A stretch of DNA of 64,000 nt. It comes from Symsagittifera roscoffensis (taxonomy: Eukaryota; Xenacoelomorpha; Acoela; Convolutidae). The stretch covers positions 30,444,252 through 30,508,251 of the forward strand of contig NC_087065.1 in the NCBI RefSeq assembly GCF_963678635.1, written 5' to 3'. Position numbers and translations under genes: made by a program. Under the pieces are notes generated by a model. That model saw only the letters and a list, made by a program, of their open reading frames with translations, was not told the DNA's origin and did not search any database. Shown here one piece after another: positions 11,261 to 23,900 of this stretch (positions are counted from its first letter, which is position 1; each line of letters opens with the position of its first letter).

Positions 11261-14046
11261 GTTTATTCCATATTTTGGCTCTATATGTCTCATCATCTCG
11301 TTCAAGTGCAAGGTCTTTGTAAATGAAAAAACTGATTCATGAACAGTGTCAAAATTTTGCTGCTTTAAAGGAGTACCGACAATTCTTTTTTAGGCATTTC
11401 AGGCCCACTTCTTGGTCGCTTATAAATCTGAAGAATTTGACTTATATGAAATATGACTTATAAATCCTCCAAAAATGAGGCCTTCAATTATGTGACTTGG
11501 CTGAAATATACGATAGCAATTTTCAAAAAAGAAGTTTTTGTAAGTTTGATATCCTAATAATTGCAGATGCACGATAAGCATGATTGTCATTTGAATATGT
11601 TTAGAAGAGATCAAAATCAAAGTTTCTCTCAGGTGATTAATTGTACCGGGAAACATTTCATACCAAGTCCTCCGAATTATTAAGGCATGGCCTTTTGGTT
11701 TAAGGGGCAACACCTAATCCGGCATTGCTCGTCGCTACGCTCCTCGGGAATGCCTCACGCTAGTGTAGTAATTTTTTCAATACAAGAGAGTAAAAATGGT
11801 TTAAAACATGGTTTAAATTTGAAATTCTTTTCCATGATTTATTTCAAAGACAGTTTGATAGAATTATAATTTCTACAGAGTTTTGTTTTACAGTTATTTT
11901 GACAGAGTTATAATTTACAGCTATAATACAAAACATTTCATGGAGCAACCCAAAGTAGAATGCTGTGAAAAGACAAGGTACGACGAATGCTTTTGAAGTC
12001 ATTTTTGTTTAGTAAACAGGTAGACTTTTTTGTAAACTCGACCAGCACATGATAATTTCTTATTTGTCAATCGAATGATTGCACAAATTTAAGTTATTCA
12101 ACTTAGAGGAAACGCAAAATTTGCATTTGAAGCGAAGCCAGATAAGTTGGGTTCATGGTTCAGGATGAAATTTTGTTGTTTTTTCGGAATTGTTCGAAAG
12201 AGTCGCGGGATTGCTCATATGTTGCTTCAACCGTTGCCTTGTAGTTTTATTCAATTACGAATTAATAATTTTATGCAACCCGATAGTTGTCATTATTTTC
12301 ATTTTTGCGTTATTTTTCCTTTCGTCATTTTTTTTATTTTCGTCTAAATGTCCGCCAAGGACTCGAACTCACAAGTTGACTAGGTTATTCCTTGTGTATA
12401 CTTAAAAACTCACTGGTCGTCTTTTTGTACAATTCAAAAATTATTTAAGTACAGGTCTGCGAGTATGTTTTTGGAACGACTCTAACTAAACGTTTATCAT
12501 TCCCGAAAAAATCTATTCCGAAAATCATCGAAGTAGCCAACATCCGTTTCAAGAGAAGATTTCATACTAAAGGAAAATTAATCAACTGGTGAGGAATAAT
12601 GGAGAATGATTGATCACATGATACAAAACAGATCATGCGTTCAAAGAGAAAAAAATTTTGGAGCAATTTTACGAGCACCTTAAGATATATTGATAAATTT
12701 AATCACCAAGTTTAAAGTGTCTTTAACAATTAACCACTGTTTATATGGGTAGTTAATTGCCTTTTCTCTTCCGGGTGTACTTTGAAAAATTTCTAGTGTT
12801 TTTTTGTTACGACGGTTAAATTAATGACTGCTATGAATCATGATAATGAAGTTTTAACAGCATGACATGGACCTTCTGGCAAACTGAGTGATTTCGCACG
12901 TTGCCCTTATAATTAAGTTATCACATAAAAATAAAAAATGGGGTTTCCACATGCATTCTTAACATGAACTTAGGCGCCATGCGTAAAATTAAATAAACGT
13001 TGATATCCTCGCTTATAAAAAATTAGATTTGACCTCATTAAACCTCGTCACTCCTTTCCTGATCTCATTCTCAATAATAAACATTTCATTTTTTCTTTCT
13101 CTCAAAATCACTTCAGTAATTCAGTCATAAAATGTTAACAAAACTTAATGTTAACAAAACTTATGTTAACAAATCTTCAAGTGATGACTAGTCCTCACAA
13201 ATAAAATCAGTGTGTGATCCAGAAGCAAAAATTACCTACCAAACATACACGAGAGTATTGATTACAATCATCCATCAACAGAGAGAAAGAGAAAGCCTCT
13301 CCGGATAGAGCAAGACGGTTCAATGACTTGGCTCCCCAAAAAAACGAAGGCAATCAAAACTAGGAATGGACTACAAAACGTCTTATATTGCTGCCGACTT
13401 TTCTCCTTGATCTTATCGATCTACTTCGATAGAACGGAAAAAGAATAAGCGAGAGTTGCACTTTTAACAAGAGCTATCCGGCATTAGAAAAGACTGAGAT
13501 AACGACACAACATCGCTCGAGAAATCTCCAAGGAACTCCTCGCATATGACTGCGACTTAACCTCGTTTTATGGAAATCAGGAGGGATGTCTTCGTGATTA
13601 TGCAGAGCGCGAATCGTACTGGGGTAACCCGACAGCAATGTCTCCCGAGTCATTTGTTAGATGAGCAGTTTCAACACCAGCTCCAGTACAATGAACTTTT
13701 CGGATGATTGGATTTCATCATCGCAGAGTGCGGAGACAATTGATTTTGTGACTCTAGATCTCATTCAAGGAACCCCTCCAAATGCATAATGCTATGCCCC
13801 AAGAAAGAGAAAACTAGAAGTTTTAGAGTTGTAATAATTTAAACAAAAAACTTTCTTTTGTTTCGATTATTTTTCCTCAGATTTTATACTTTCAATTTTG
13901 TTTGATTGTGACATATTGTTAAAATATGTTCTACTTTATTTATCTCGCCTACTAGATCAGCTAAAACCTGCAAAATTATAAAAAATAATCGAAAAAACTA
14001 AAAAAAAAAGATCATCAATCGAATTTTTTTGTTGTTTCATAAAATA

Positions 14047-14100
14047 TGAGAGAGAGATAGAGAGAGAGAAAGCGAGAGAGAGAGAGAGAGAGAGAGAGAT
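14047..14100. repeat. (GA)n microsatellite
   Basis: An almost pure GA-dinucleotide run with a few interruptions (gagagagata, gaaagcg). Together with the CT run 130 bp downstream it could pair as an inverted repeat. Confidence 0.95.
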
Positions 14101-14226
14101 AAAAACTAAATACACCAGTTCATTTGTGAGCTACATTTGGAGTATTGTTTTGGAGACATTGCTTTCTTTTAAATAGAAAGATAAATTTGTTGTTGATAGT
14201 CCAACCTTGTAAATTTGGCTTTTTTT

Positions 14227-14310
14227 CAAACACTCTCTGCTCTCTGCTCTCTCTCTTTCTTTCTCTCTTTCTCTCACTCTCTCTCTGTCTCTCTTTCTCT
14301 CTCTCCTATT
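14227..14310. repeat. (CT)n microsatellite
   Basis: An imperfect TC-dinucleotide run with TTTC variants. It is complementary in sense to the GA run at 14047-14100. Confidence 0.95.
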
Positions 14311-14956
14311 ATACTTTTTGCAACGTGCGGTGGGGTGAGCTAAGACTTGCATAAGGTAAAAAAGAGTGCTTTCAGTCGCAGTTTTGCTTTTTGCTTACGT
14401 CTAAATGCAGGATTTACGACTATAACTGGCACTTTTTTGGTAAAAAAACGAGAAAAAAAAGAAACGTTTTTTTTTCAAAAATTGAACTCGAACCTCAGCC
14501 CTGCTGAGCTTAGAAGATCACGACAAATCAGTTAAGGGCAGTTTCAATAGATTGGAGACAAAAACATTTTCCCAGTTTTTTTATTATTTACACATAACTC
14601 TGATTGTCTCAAAAAATCACATATTTCAAGCGTCTCGTCTCAGTTATTGGATTATGAACGTTTTTTAATTTCTACGCTTGCCCCCATTAGGCGTAAGCTA
14701 GCTCATACAAAGTTCATATCGCACATTTACACGACTTTAAAACGAGATTGATTACTTTGCGGTAAAAATGACGGAAAAAATTAATTTAAGAAAATTTTCA
14801 ATACGATCAGTAGAACTTTGCTCGATATCTTTTTAAATTTACTGGCTAGATTTTGATTGACTTTAAGGTAATTTTTGTGTTTTTTTTTGCACAGTATAAA
14901 AAAGTTGAGGTTTTTTTTAAATAGGTGAGAAACCATTTTTTTTTCACTTGACTTCA

Positions 14957-17900
14957 CCGAATGGAAGGCGTTCCCGAGGAGCATAGGGACGAGCAACGCC
15001 GGGTTAGGTATAATCTTTTGAACCAAAAGGCCATGCCTTAAATTTTTGAAGCAGATGATATAAAATGTTTCATGGTCTATAGAACCACAAAAAAGAAGCT
15101 ACGATTTTGATTTATTTTAAACATACTCAAATGGAAATCTATGCTTATCATCATCTGCAACTATCATGATAACCAAATTGCAAACTTTTGGACTTTTTTC
15201 TAAATTACTGTCTCATTTTAAATTCTAAATTATATAGTTGATGGACTCATTTTTCAAACACTTTTACCTCTTAGTTCTAGTTTTTGTTATACCTATTAAT
15301 GCAAACCAAGAAGTGGGCTATAAATCTTTAAAAAACTAACTGTCTCGCCGTGAAAATTAGTCCAAAATTTTTTTGGACTCAATCTGAATCATTCTAAGCT
15401 TTAAATTTTGTCATTCAGTTTTGAAATATTAAATGAAAGCCTAAACCAGTCCCCTAAAAAGAGTTGCCAACCCTTGAGAAAGTATATCGGTACCCTTTCG
15501 CGGCTGTAAATGAATTAGTTTTTTTAATATAAAAAACCCATGCACTTGAACGAGCTGATGAGGCATATAGATTTTAAAGCTGTAACAAACCCTGTTTATG
15601 GAAAAGAAAGTATTTTTTATCAAGTCCACGGCAAAGTAAATGGCTTCTACTTGTTTTTACTTGCAAAGCTCATCTTTTTCGGTCTAAGTTTTCTCTTTTT
15701 TGCTTCTTGAAAACCAGTTTTACTTCAACCTTGAAACTTTTCTAAGTTACTCAAGTAAGTTCAACAGACAATGCCGAACCTTTATTTCTATCGCGACACC
15801 TGTTCCTAGACAGTACAAACACTGAACTCTACAAGAAACTTGAAAAGACTTGAGCAAAAGTCTCACAAGATTCTTCCTCTGCCTCCTCCTCAAACTGTTT
15901 TCGGTGATTGTCTCGAATCATTCGAGAGTTTGTCGGTAGCCCGAGAGCTTGTTGAGATGGCACATGACATGATTTCCATTAGCCATTGTATCTATTGCCA
16001 TACAAAATTTCGCACTGGCCAAAGCTATCAACATTATCTGCTGAAGAAGCACGCATTGCAAATTTTCGATGGCATCGAGACGACCTCTTCTGCTGCCCCA
16101 ATGAAAATCGCGTTCAGAGGGAAATGGCGCCGATACGATCTCAAAGTTGATAAAAAAAGATTTTGCTTCAAGTCATGATGCATAACAAGGAGGAAAAAGA
16201 CGCTCTTATTTGGAAAGGGTCAAAAAGGCCCAAAAAAGTGTGATGTGAAATTGGGGGTGATGAAATTTCCCACTGTGCATGACGGGGACACTGAAAACTG
16301 CGAAAGGACTATCCAATTTCAGAACACTAGGAGTTTGACAAGGTACTTCGAGGGAATAGCTGGTGATCAATACTTGGAACTGATTAAACAAATGGTCAAC
16401 CCAGTCAAATCATTCTCTTCTCGTGATATTGGGACAATTACTGATCGAATTGAGCCAATAGAGCAAGACCCACCTCGAGATACCTGATGCACTCTGCTCA
16501 CTAATATCAAAACTAACGGTGATAACCGCTGCTTTCTATCCTGCTCTGTTAAAGCACTTCACAACGTGAATGAGCCGGGCCTCTAACTCACATCTAGACA
16601 GTGGCTAGAGAAAATTAGGGTATCAACCTACGAATTGACAAGGAAGGAACTGTGATAATCAATGGGGAATATGAAAAGCCCTTTAGTCTGATGGAAATGG
16701 ACAGACTTGAAAGGCTGAACAATTGTCAAATAGACGTTTTCCGGTAAGCAAACTCTACTTGACTGTTAAAAAATCTTAATATCACATAAATGTTTTTCAT
16801 CTGTTTAAATCCTTTTTTTGTTTCACACCAAATCTAGGTATGACCTTTACTTTTCTGTTCAGGTTCAACGATGGCGAACTATTGCCCTTAATATTGGTGA
16901 TTTTTCCTAACTGAACTGGAATTGATCTTTCTTATTCAGTTCAAACTGAAAGATCACTTCCCGATTTTTGTTAAAATTAGCTGGTGAAACATGACCTTTA
17001 GTCATTGGTTCGAGCAACTTTGTGCGGGTAATTTACCATATATATTTGATCTGATTTGCTACTGAAATTATCACTCAAATCCCATTAATTCACTCCTTAG
17101 TAATCAACCGTTTGTCGCTGCAATAACCTTGATACTTAACAGTTCATAAATTTAGTAGCTCGTTGTTAGGTACCCATAGTAATTGTTTTTTGATTTGGAG
17201 TCACTGCTATTGCCAGTATACGGACGGACCGCAACCTGATTCGCAAAAAATCTATCACTCGGCATTTGAAATCCATCAAGCAGGCCATATCAGTAATCGC
17301 ATTGGGGACAGAAGATCTGTTAAGGTTTGAGCATAAAAGTGGACCAAATGTAATGGAAGAGCTAATTAGCTCCCTTGAAGTTAGAGAGACAAACTTAAGG
17401 TAGAAAAAAGAAAACAGTTCACCTTCATCAATATAACAGGTCAGGAACAAGCTACAATTTGTTGAATATGCGAGAACGATGCGGTACTTGATCATTGCCA
17501 TTACACCAACAAGCTCCTGGGTTGGCCACGTAATAAGGCTAATAATAATGAAAAAACTACAAATTACAATCTAGAAAATGCTCATAGTTTATCAAAGCAT
17601 ATCTTACACTTCACAATCAAAGCGCTGAGGAAAAAGGGGTTCGACAACTTTGTTTCTGTATTACTCACATGTGAAGAAAAAAGACAATGTATGATACTTG
17701 CCGATCGAATTTTTTTTTTCGTCTGGAGATCTATTTTGAAAAACTTAGCCACTCCCCTGAAAAAGTCACAATGTTGAAACAGAAAGGGCTAATAGTTCAA
17801 CTTTTTTGAAAAGATTGGAGAACTTGCCCGCGAGTAATGTGGAAAATCAGTCTAACACGAGGGGATGTGAGCATTACAAGAAGCGAGTAAAATCATGCCC

Positions 17901-18910
17901 TAGAAGTTTTCACTGAACTAAGGAGTGGTTCACTTGGTGACTACCACGACTTTTACTTGACTACAGATGTGCTTCCTTTTTGCCTCCTCTCGTGAAATAG
18001 TGGACATCGGTGCAATGAGCAATGGGCATGTCGGCATGTTGGGAAAATTGCAGATCATTCTACTGCCAAAGGAGCCAAAGCTCCTGCAGACCTTGCATCT
18101 TAAAGATAAATAATTTTTGCCCTACCTAATGCTAAAGTTGTACCACGTGCTAGGATTGAAGAAACTCGCCTCGGAAAGGTTCTTCTGTTCCGCCAAAGTC
18201 GCTGGTTGGCACCTTTTGTGGACCTCAACACCTGCCTAGAAAAAATTGCGGTAAAAAACTCCAGGAGATTTTTTTCAAACTGATTGTTAGTTCAGCCTTT
18301 GGTAAGACAATGGGGTCTAAATTAGGAATAAAGAATTTGTATGGAACGAGAAACAACTTCTTCAAAAAAAGCTCTGAGCACAACGAAGAGCTTTCAAACC
18401 CTTGAAGATCAATTAGCCACAATCAGCTTTTCAGTAACAAGAATAATCTGGGACAATCTTAGACCATCTTAGACCTCGCCAATTGTTTTATGTATCAGTT
18501 TCTTGATCAAAAAAGGAAACCGAACCTAAACTCGAAACTACTGTACTCCGGGACTGGTATTTTTATTTATGCCATAGAAACTAGCAACGTTTGTCGTAAA
18601 AACTGACGACGTTTTTGCCATAAAAATTGACATTTTTAAAAACTCGCAACGTTATAAAAAATTTTTGACGACGTAGACCATGCAAACAAGAAAGTTTTGC
18701 TGAAGTTTAAAGACGAGACTGGTGGGAAACTGTATTCCATCAGTTAAGCAGCCCTTTCATTCCCATTCTTCCCTATTAAAAGAAAAAACTACCACGACTA
18801 CCACCAACCTCCTTCCCTCCCCTTTACTTTGCTGCAACAGACTATGGGCTTTCAGCTGATTTAGGCAAAATTATACAATGTTGCCTAAACGTTCATTTAT
18901 CTGAAAACAT
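14957..18910 (+). mobile_element. Polinton-like element, right arm of the inverted repeat
   Basis: This mirrors the left arm and carries the better preserved polymerase, read rightward. The homology starts at about 14967 (cccgaggagc...gacgagcaa) and ends at about 18905 (gcctaaacgttcatttatctgaaaa). It lacks the 1-kb TIR element and the 420-bp insertion present in the left arm. It has about 0.7 kb of polymerase N-terminal sequence that the left arm lost. A segment at 15303-15512 is also found inside each BEL repeat unit at 20.9-26 kb. Confidence 0.75.
15840..18740 (+). pseudogene. Polinton-type protein-primed DNA polymerase B, right copy
   Basis: In order: a C2H2-like finger CIYCHTKF...HYLLKKHAL (about 15985-16055); a region reading CFLSCSVKALHNVNEPG and KPFSLMEMDRLERLNNCQID (16510-16740), equivalent to the conserved 'C-x-W-S-v-L-x-x-L-h-p ... 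s-l-x-d-i-x-k-f-E-x-x-N' N-terminal part of PolB; HNH-like CENDAVLDHCHYTNKLLGW (17468-17530); LHFTIKALRKKGFDN (about 17610); exonuclease motif DYHDFYLTTDVL (17938-17975); LLQTLHLKDK (about 18085); SSAFGKTMGSK (about 18290); ANKKVLLKFKDETGG (about 18680). It has several frameshifts and stops, and the DTDS catalytic motif is not visible, so it is not functional. Confidence 0.8.
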
Positions 18911-20249
18911 AATTCATTTTTTTCTTTTTTTTAAATCTTAATTTGGAGTCTTCTGTTCTTTGGTAAAAATGTCAAAATTTTTGTCCGGTATAAACTGAAA
19001 TGCTGAAGTGAATTGAAACTTTTATTGCGCCTTGTAGGAATGAATCATGATTTTGCTTCTGCACTCAAAAATTGAGTCCCAAGGGTTGAAATGGTATGCA
19101 CAACAAGAAATTGTGCACCAAGTTTTCAGGGACACATTATTCACTGGGGAAACATTGAGAGTGTACAAATAGAACATTGTTTCGAAAGGCCAGACTAATA
19201 TTATGACAGTGCAGCAAAACAAACTTGCATTATCACAATTAGATTCAAAACGTTTTCTCTTTCTGGACGGGAGTTCGACAGTTCCCTTTGGCCATTAGGT
19301 CGGAATTTCAACTTCCGGAATGGGGATTCATACAGCGGCCGTACTCAGAAACAGAGCAACGAGGAGAAGAAGTTTCTAGTATCCGAGTCCGTGACTTCCC
19401 CTTACCGATAAATAACCCATTTATTTTATCGAATGCTTCAGAAAAAATACCATCTAAAAACAGCGCAAAGAAAACCAAAACAGCCTTAAAATTTGAAACA
19501 TATATTGTAAGACATTTTTACTGCTCTTCCTTGCTCTAATTCGACCTAAACTTTTTTTGGTTTTGCCAATTTGCCAGTAAAAAAATACATGTATTGTGCT
19601 CAATCACTGTCTCAATAGAATAGTTTTAGGCAAATAAACTAGTTGACTCAAGCCAAGTATTTGTTCAAACAAATGTGTCAGGTTGGATCAGTTTTAATAA
19701 TAAGTTTTAATAATAGCACATTACATTAAAACTGAACCACCATTGGTTCAGTTATAATAATAACTTTTATTAGCATGAAAATGTTCGACGAAAAAAAGAA
19801 AGCCAGGAAAAGATATCCACATGAAACTTGGAAGAAAAAGAAAAACTCAGAATTTAGGAGGATTATCTTTAGTTTTTCCGATGAAAAAGGAACGCTTTAA
19901 AATAGAAGGAATTTTGTATCGGATCCCGTTTGTAAAGCTCAGCTTCACAAGATACTAAGAAGGGGGTCTTTTACTTTAGGGGTGGGAACTTACGTTATTT
20001 ACAAATCTTAAAATAGAGAACCGTTAAAAAAAAGGAACTTTTTTCTAGGATTCTGCTTTATGTTGGGACCCCCCATAAAGGAACCGCCTTAGGACCCATG
20101 ACACGGTACAATAGTACTTGCGGCAGAAAAAATTTCGAGGAACGCTTGTTTCTCAATCAACGTTCCTGCTAAAACCCGGCGCTCCGTGAAAAAAAAGCAG
20201 AGAGCATTAAACCTGATAAATGGAAGGGAAAGAGCATTACTGTTCGCCT
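18911..20249. other. Intron 2 sequence between Polinton and BEL remnants
   Basis: I recognise no element here. An imperfect inverted repeat lies at about 19682-19735 (ggttggatcagtttt / aaaactgaaccacc). An 83-codon open frame at 19288-19539 has no recognisable motif, and I do not call it a gene. Confidence 0.5.
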
Positions 20250-20943
20250 TTATAATCTCAATTCACGAATCGACCCTGATTGATATTTCCCGCATCATCC
20301 GTTGTTGAACCCGAACAAACCCGGCCAGATGCGCCGTGTCCTCGATTCGAAATATGCCTGGCAGAAGACTGCACCTGGTCATTAAGACGCATACCCTGAA
20401 GCTGGTTTAGCTGTCGTCCATCAATTTCAATGTATGACTACCTGGACTCTTCCAAAAACAGTGAACAAGCTTCGAAATTAAGCAAATATTTAGTCTCCCT
20501 AATGAAACAAATTGTTTTTATTTTGAAAAAATCTGTCAGCAATGACGCCGAAAAACAGTCCCGCCAACCCGGACCACCGCGAATCCAATCTACCAGCGAA
20601 AGATATTTGCTTGAGTCCAGACCAGTCATCATATGTCCTTGGACTAAAGTGGGATCGATGAACTCTCAGAGAATATGAAACGACAGGTCCTTGAGTGTCA
20701 CTCAGGTCTTAATTTGTTCGCTGCTCTGAGAGTAGATTGGTGCTCAAGCTTTCCTTTGTTAGGTGCTCTTGCATCGCGCCTTTTGACTGAATCGAACATG
20801 TTCGTTGACAGTTCGCATGATGTGTTCTGTGCCGTATTTTGTTTTCGAGCGCGATCTAGGAGCTCGCACAAGACCGAAATAGCCGTTATGTTTGACAAAG
20901 TCTGAGTAGATCCTTTAATATCGATGTTGATATGAAGTTGAAA
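20250..20943 (+). pseudogene. BEL/Pao pol remnant: RT start and RNase H start
   Basis: Around 20290-20350, out-of-frame pieces read like the BEL/Pao RT entry block (hHPVLNPNKPGKxRRVLD type: LNPNKPGQMRRVLDSKY visible). At about 20790-20890 a piece reads FVDSSHDVFCAVFCFRAR, matching the RNase H 'VDAS...A.V.Y.R' motif of this superfamily. The RT palm between them is absent. The element lies on the + strand, in the gene's orientation, and has no gag or 5' LTR. Confidence 0.7.
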
Positions 20944-23900
20944 CTTCAAGCAGCCTTTCTAGCAACCAACTTCAAAGAAGAAACTTTAAAAGGTCTTACT
21001 TTTAAATTTATTGACGTCGTCAACGGACAGACTGTTCAACTGTTCTTCAGTGTCCTAACTCGTTCAACAAAATATCCGTATTTGATGGCAATCGCACTGT
21101 TGATATTCTAGAGCCTACCACAAAATATCAATGCACTTATACACTTAGTTTTCATAACCCAGTTGACACTGGTTAATGAGGGATTTCTTCCGACTGACTG
21201 TACAACTGAAGATTGCACAACTGATGACTGTACAACTTGAAGGAAGGTAGCTGGGTTAGTGGCCCGAGAATACTAAGAACTATTGATTAGCCCTTCAAAG
21301 CAAACTCAGAAAATATCAGTAAGTTCCGACTAATTTTTTTTTGTCTGATATTGACACATGTTTTGAGAGTGCATCTTGTTTTGATACCGAAGTTTTGCCG
21401 AAATTTTACTGAAAATCTGCTCGACCAAAATTGAGACAAAATAAACTCGATTGTAAAATATAAACGTGATAGGGCATTATGATGCGTCTGCTGCCCTCGC
21501 CTGAGTCGTGTCCCATCGAAAAAAAGTTGCTCAATTGTGATAAAACCATACAAAATATAAACGATTTGCTTAATATTCCTCCATCATTGGCCCAGCTGGA
21601 TTTATTCGATTGACTGGGCGAATCAGTCACGTGGTTGACACCGAATATGATAGTATGCATCCAGTATTTCTATATGCATGTCACTCTTTGTTCTCTTGAT
21701 GATGAGACACTTGCATGTTCCCCATTTCCATCAGGGCTCACATTAAACGCGTGCGGCTTTAAAATTGAAATCCACTGTTCTCAAATTTTGTTGGTTTACT
21801 ACGAAACATTGAAAACAAATGTTTGACATACTGGAAGCGAAAAGCCAGAACAGTCTGCCATATTATGCCTGATCTGACTGTTGAAAGGTTCGGTTACAAG
21901 TGAGACCATTTTTTATTTTGATTGTTAGTTACTTCGGCCCGATGTTGGTTCCAATACCTGTTTAAGCTAACCACGAAGTGGGCTTGAAATGTTTAAAAAA
22001 ACAACTGTCTCGCAGTGAAAATTAGTCGAAAAAGTTTTAGGCTCAATCTGAATCTTTCTAAGCTTTAAAATTTTTCATTCAAATCTGAAATAATAATTGA
22101 AAGTCTAAACCAGTCCCTTAAAATTTGCCAACCCTTGGAAATTTATATCGGTACCCTTTCGAGGCGTAAATTTTCAAGCAGCCTTTCTAGCAACCAACTT
22201 CAAAGAAGAAACTTTAAAAGGTCTTACTTTTGAAATTATCAACGTGTTCAACGGACAGACTGTACGACTGTTCTTCGGTGTCCTAACTCGTTCAATAAAA
22301 TATCCGTATTTGATGGCAACCGCACTCTTGGTATTCTAGATTCTACAAAAGATCAATGCAATTGGACATTTAGTTTTTATAATCCAGCTGCCACTGCTTA
22401 AGAAGGGATTTCTTCGGACAGACTGTACAATTGAAGATTGTACATTTGAAGACTGTACAACTGAAATCTATTCAACCTGAAGGAAGGCAGCTGGGTTAAT
22501 GACCCGAGTATACTAAGAACTACTGATTGGCCCTTCAAAGCAAACTCAGCAAAAATCGGTAAATTCCGATTAAAATGTCTTTCGTCTGATATTGACACAT
22601 GTTTTGAGAGTGCATCTTGTTCTAATACCAAAGTTTTGCCGAAATTTTACTGATAATCTGCTCGACCAAAATTGAGACAAATTAATTTTGATTGTAGAAT
22701 ACAAACGTGTTTTGGCATTGTGTAGCGTCTGCTGCCCTTGCCCGAGTCGTGCCCCACCAAAATAAGATTGCTTAATTGTGATAAAACCATTAAAAAAAAT
22801 TAAGAAAATTTTCTGAAAATTCTTCATTCATTGGCCCAGCTGGAATTATTCGCTTGACTGTGCGAATCACTCGTGTGGTTGATATCGAAATTGATAGTCA
22901 TCCAACTATTCTAGTTGCATGTCACTCTTTGTTCGGTTGATGATGAGACACTTGCATTTTCCTCATTTCCGTGAGGGCTCACATTATACGCGTGTGGCTC
23001 TAAATTTGAAATCCATCGTTCTAAAGTTTTGTTGGTTGCTCCGAAACGTTGAAAACAAATGCTTGACATACCGGAAGCGAAAAACCAGAACAGTCTGCCA
23101 TATTATGCCTGCTCTGACTGATGAGAGGTTCGGTTACAAGTGAGACCATTTTTATTACGGGCGTTAGTTACTTCGGCCCGTTGTTGGTTCCGATACCTAT
23201 TTAAGCTAACCACGAAGTGGACTTGAAAGCTTTAAAAAACAACTGTCTCGACGTGAAAATTAGTCGAAAAGTTTTTAGGCTCAATCTGAATCATTCTAAG
23301 CTTTAAAATTTGTCATTCAAATCTGAAATAATAAATGAAAGTCTAAACCAGTCCCTTAAAAGTTGCCAACCCTTGGAAAAGTATATCGGTACCCTTTCGA
23401 GGCGTAAATTTTCAAGCAGTCTTTCTAGCAACCAACTTCAAAGAAGGCACTTTTGAAAGGTCTTACTTTTGAGGTTATCGACGTGTTCAACGGACAGACT
23501 GTACGACTGTTCTTCAGTGTCCTAACTCGTTCAATTAAATATCCGTATTCGATGGCAACCGCACTCTTGGTATTCTAGAGTCTACAAAAGATCAATGCAA
23601 TTAGACACTTAGTTTTTATATTCCAGCTGCCACTGGTTAACGTGGGATTTCTTCGGACAGACTGTACAACTGAAGATTGTACATCTGAAGACTGTACAAC
23701 TGAAGACTGTACAACCTGAAGGAAGGCAGCTGGGTTAATGACCTGAGTATACTAAGAACTACTGATTGGCCCTTCAAAGCAAACTCAGCAAAAATCGGTA
23801 AATTCCGATTAAAATGTCTTTCGTCTGATATTGACACATGTTTTGAGAGTGCATCTTGTTCTAATACCAAAGTTTTGCCGAAATTTTACTGATAATCTGC

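Larger units (their letters stand above)
7165..11765 (-). mobile_element. Polinton-like element, left arm of a large inverted repeat
   Basis: This segment matches the reverse complement of 14957-18910 along most of its length. Matching anchor blocks are 7165-7265 with 18832-18905; 8400-8500 with 18640-18740; 9585-9640 with 17855-17960; 11280-11330 with 15510-15560; and 11690-11757 with 14967-15035. Each arm encodes a Polinton/adinto-type DNA polymerase B read outward from the centre. The arms are diverged and differ by insertions, so this is an old inverted pair, not an assembly artefact. I found no capsid, ATPase or RVE integrase genes. Confidence 0.75.
11766..14956. other. Central spacer between the Polinton arms
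   Basis: About 3.2 kb separate the two inverted arms. It is AT-rich, with stops in all frames. I recognise no Polinton gene in it. Short frames at 12147-12347 and 13330-13790 resemble nothing I know. It contains a GA and a CT microsatellite (listed separately) and two weak minus-strand B-box-like motifs near 12360 and 14485. Confidence 0.5.

Noticed and set aside
12355-12400. Minus-strand B-box-like GAGTTCGAGTCC (and a second near 14485) as tRNA genes
   Set aside because: The T-stem does not pair properly and no D-arm, anticodon arm or matching acceptor stem can be drawn.
21180-21235. Short internal repeats 'gactgtacaactgaagatt' within BEL units as a separate regulatory array
   Set aside because: Two to four copies inside degraded RNase H coding; more simply slippage within the unit.
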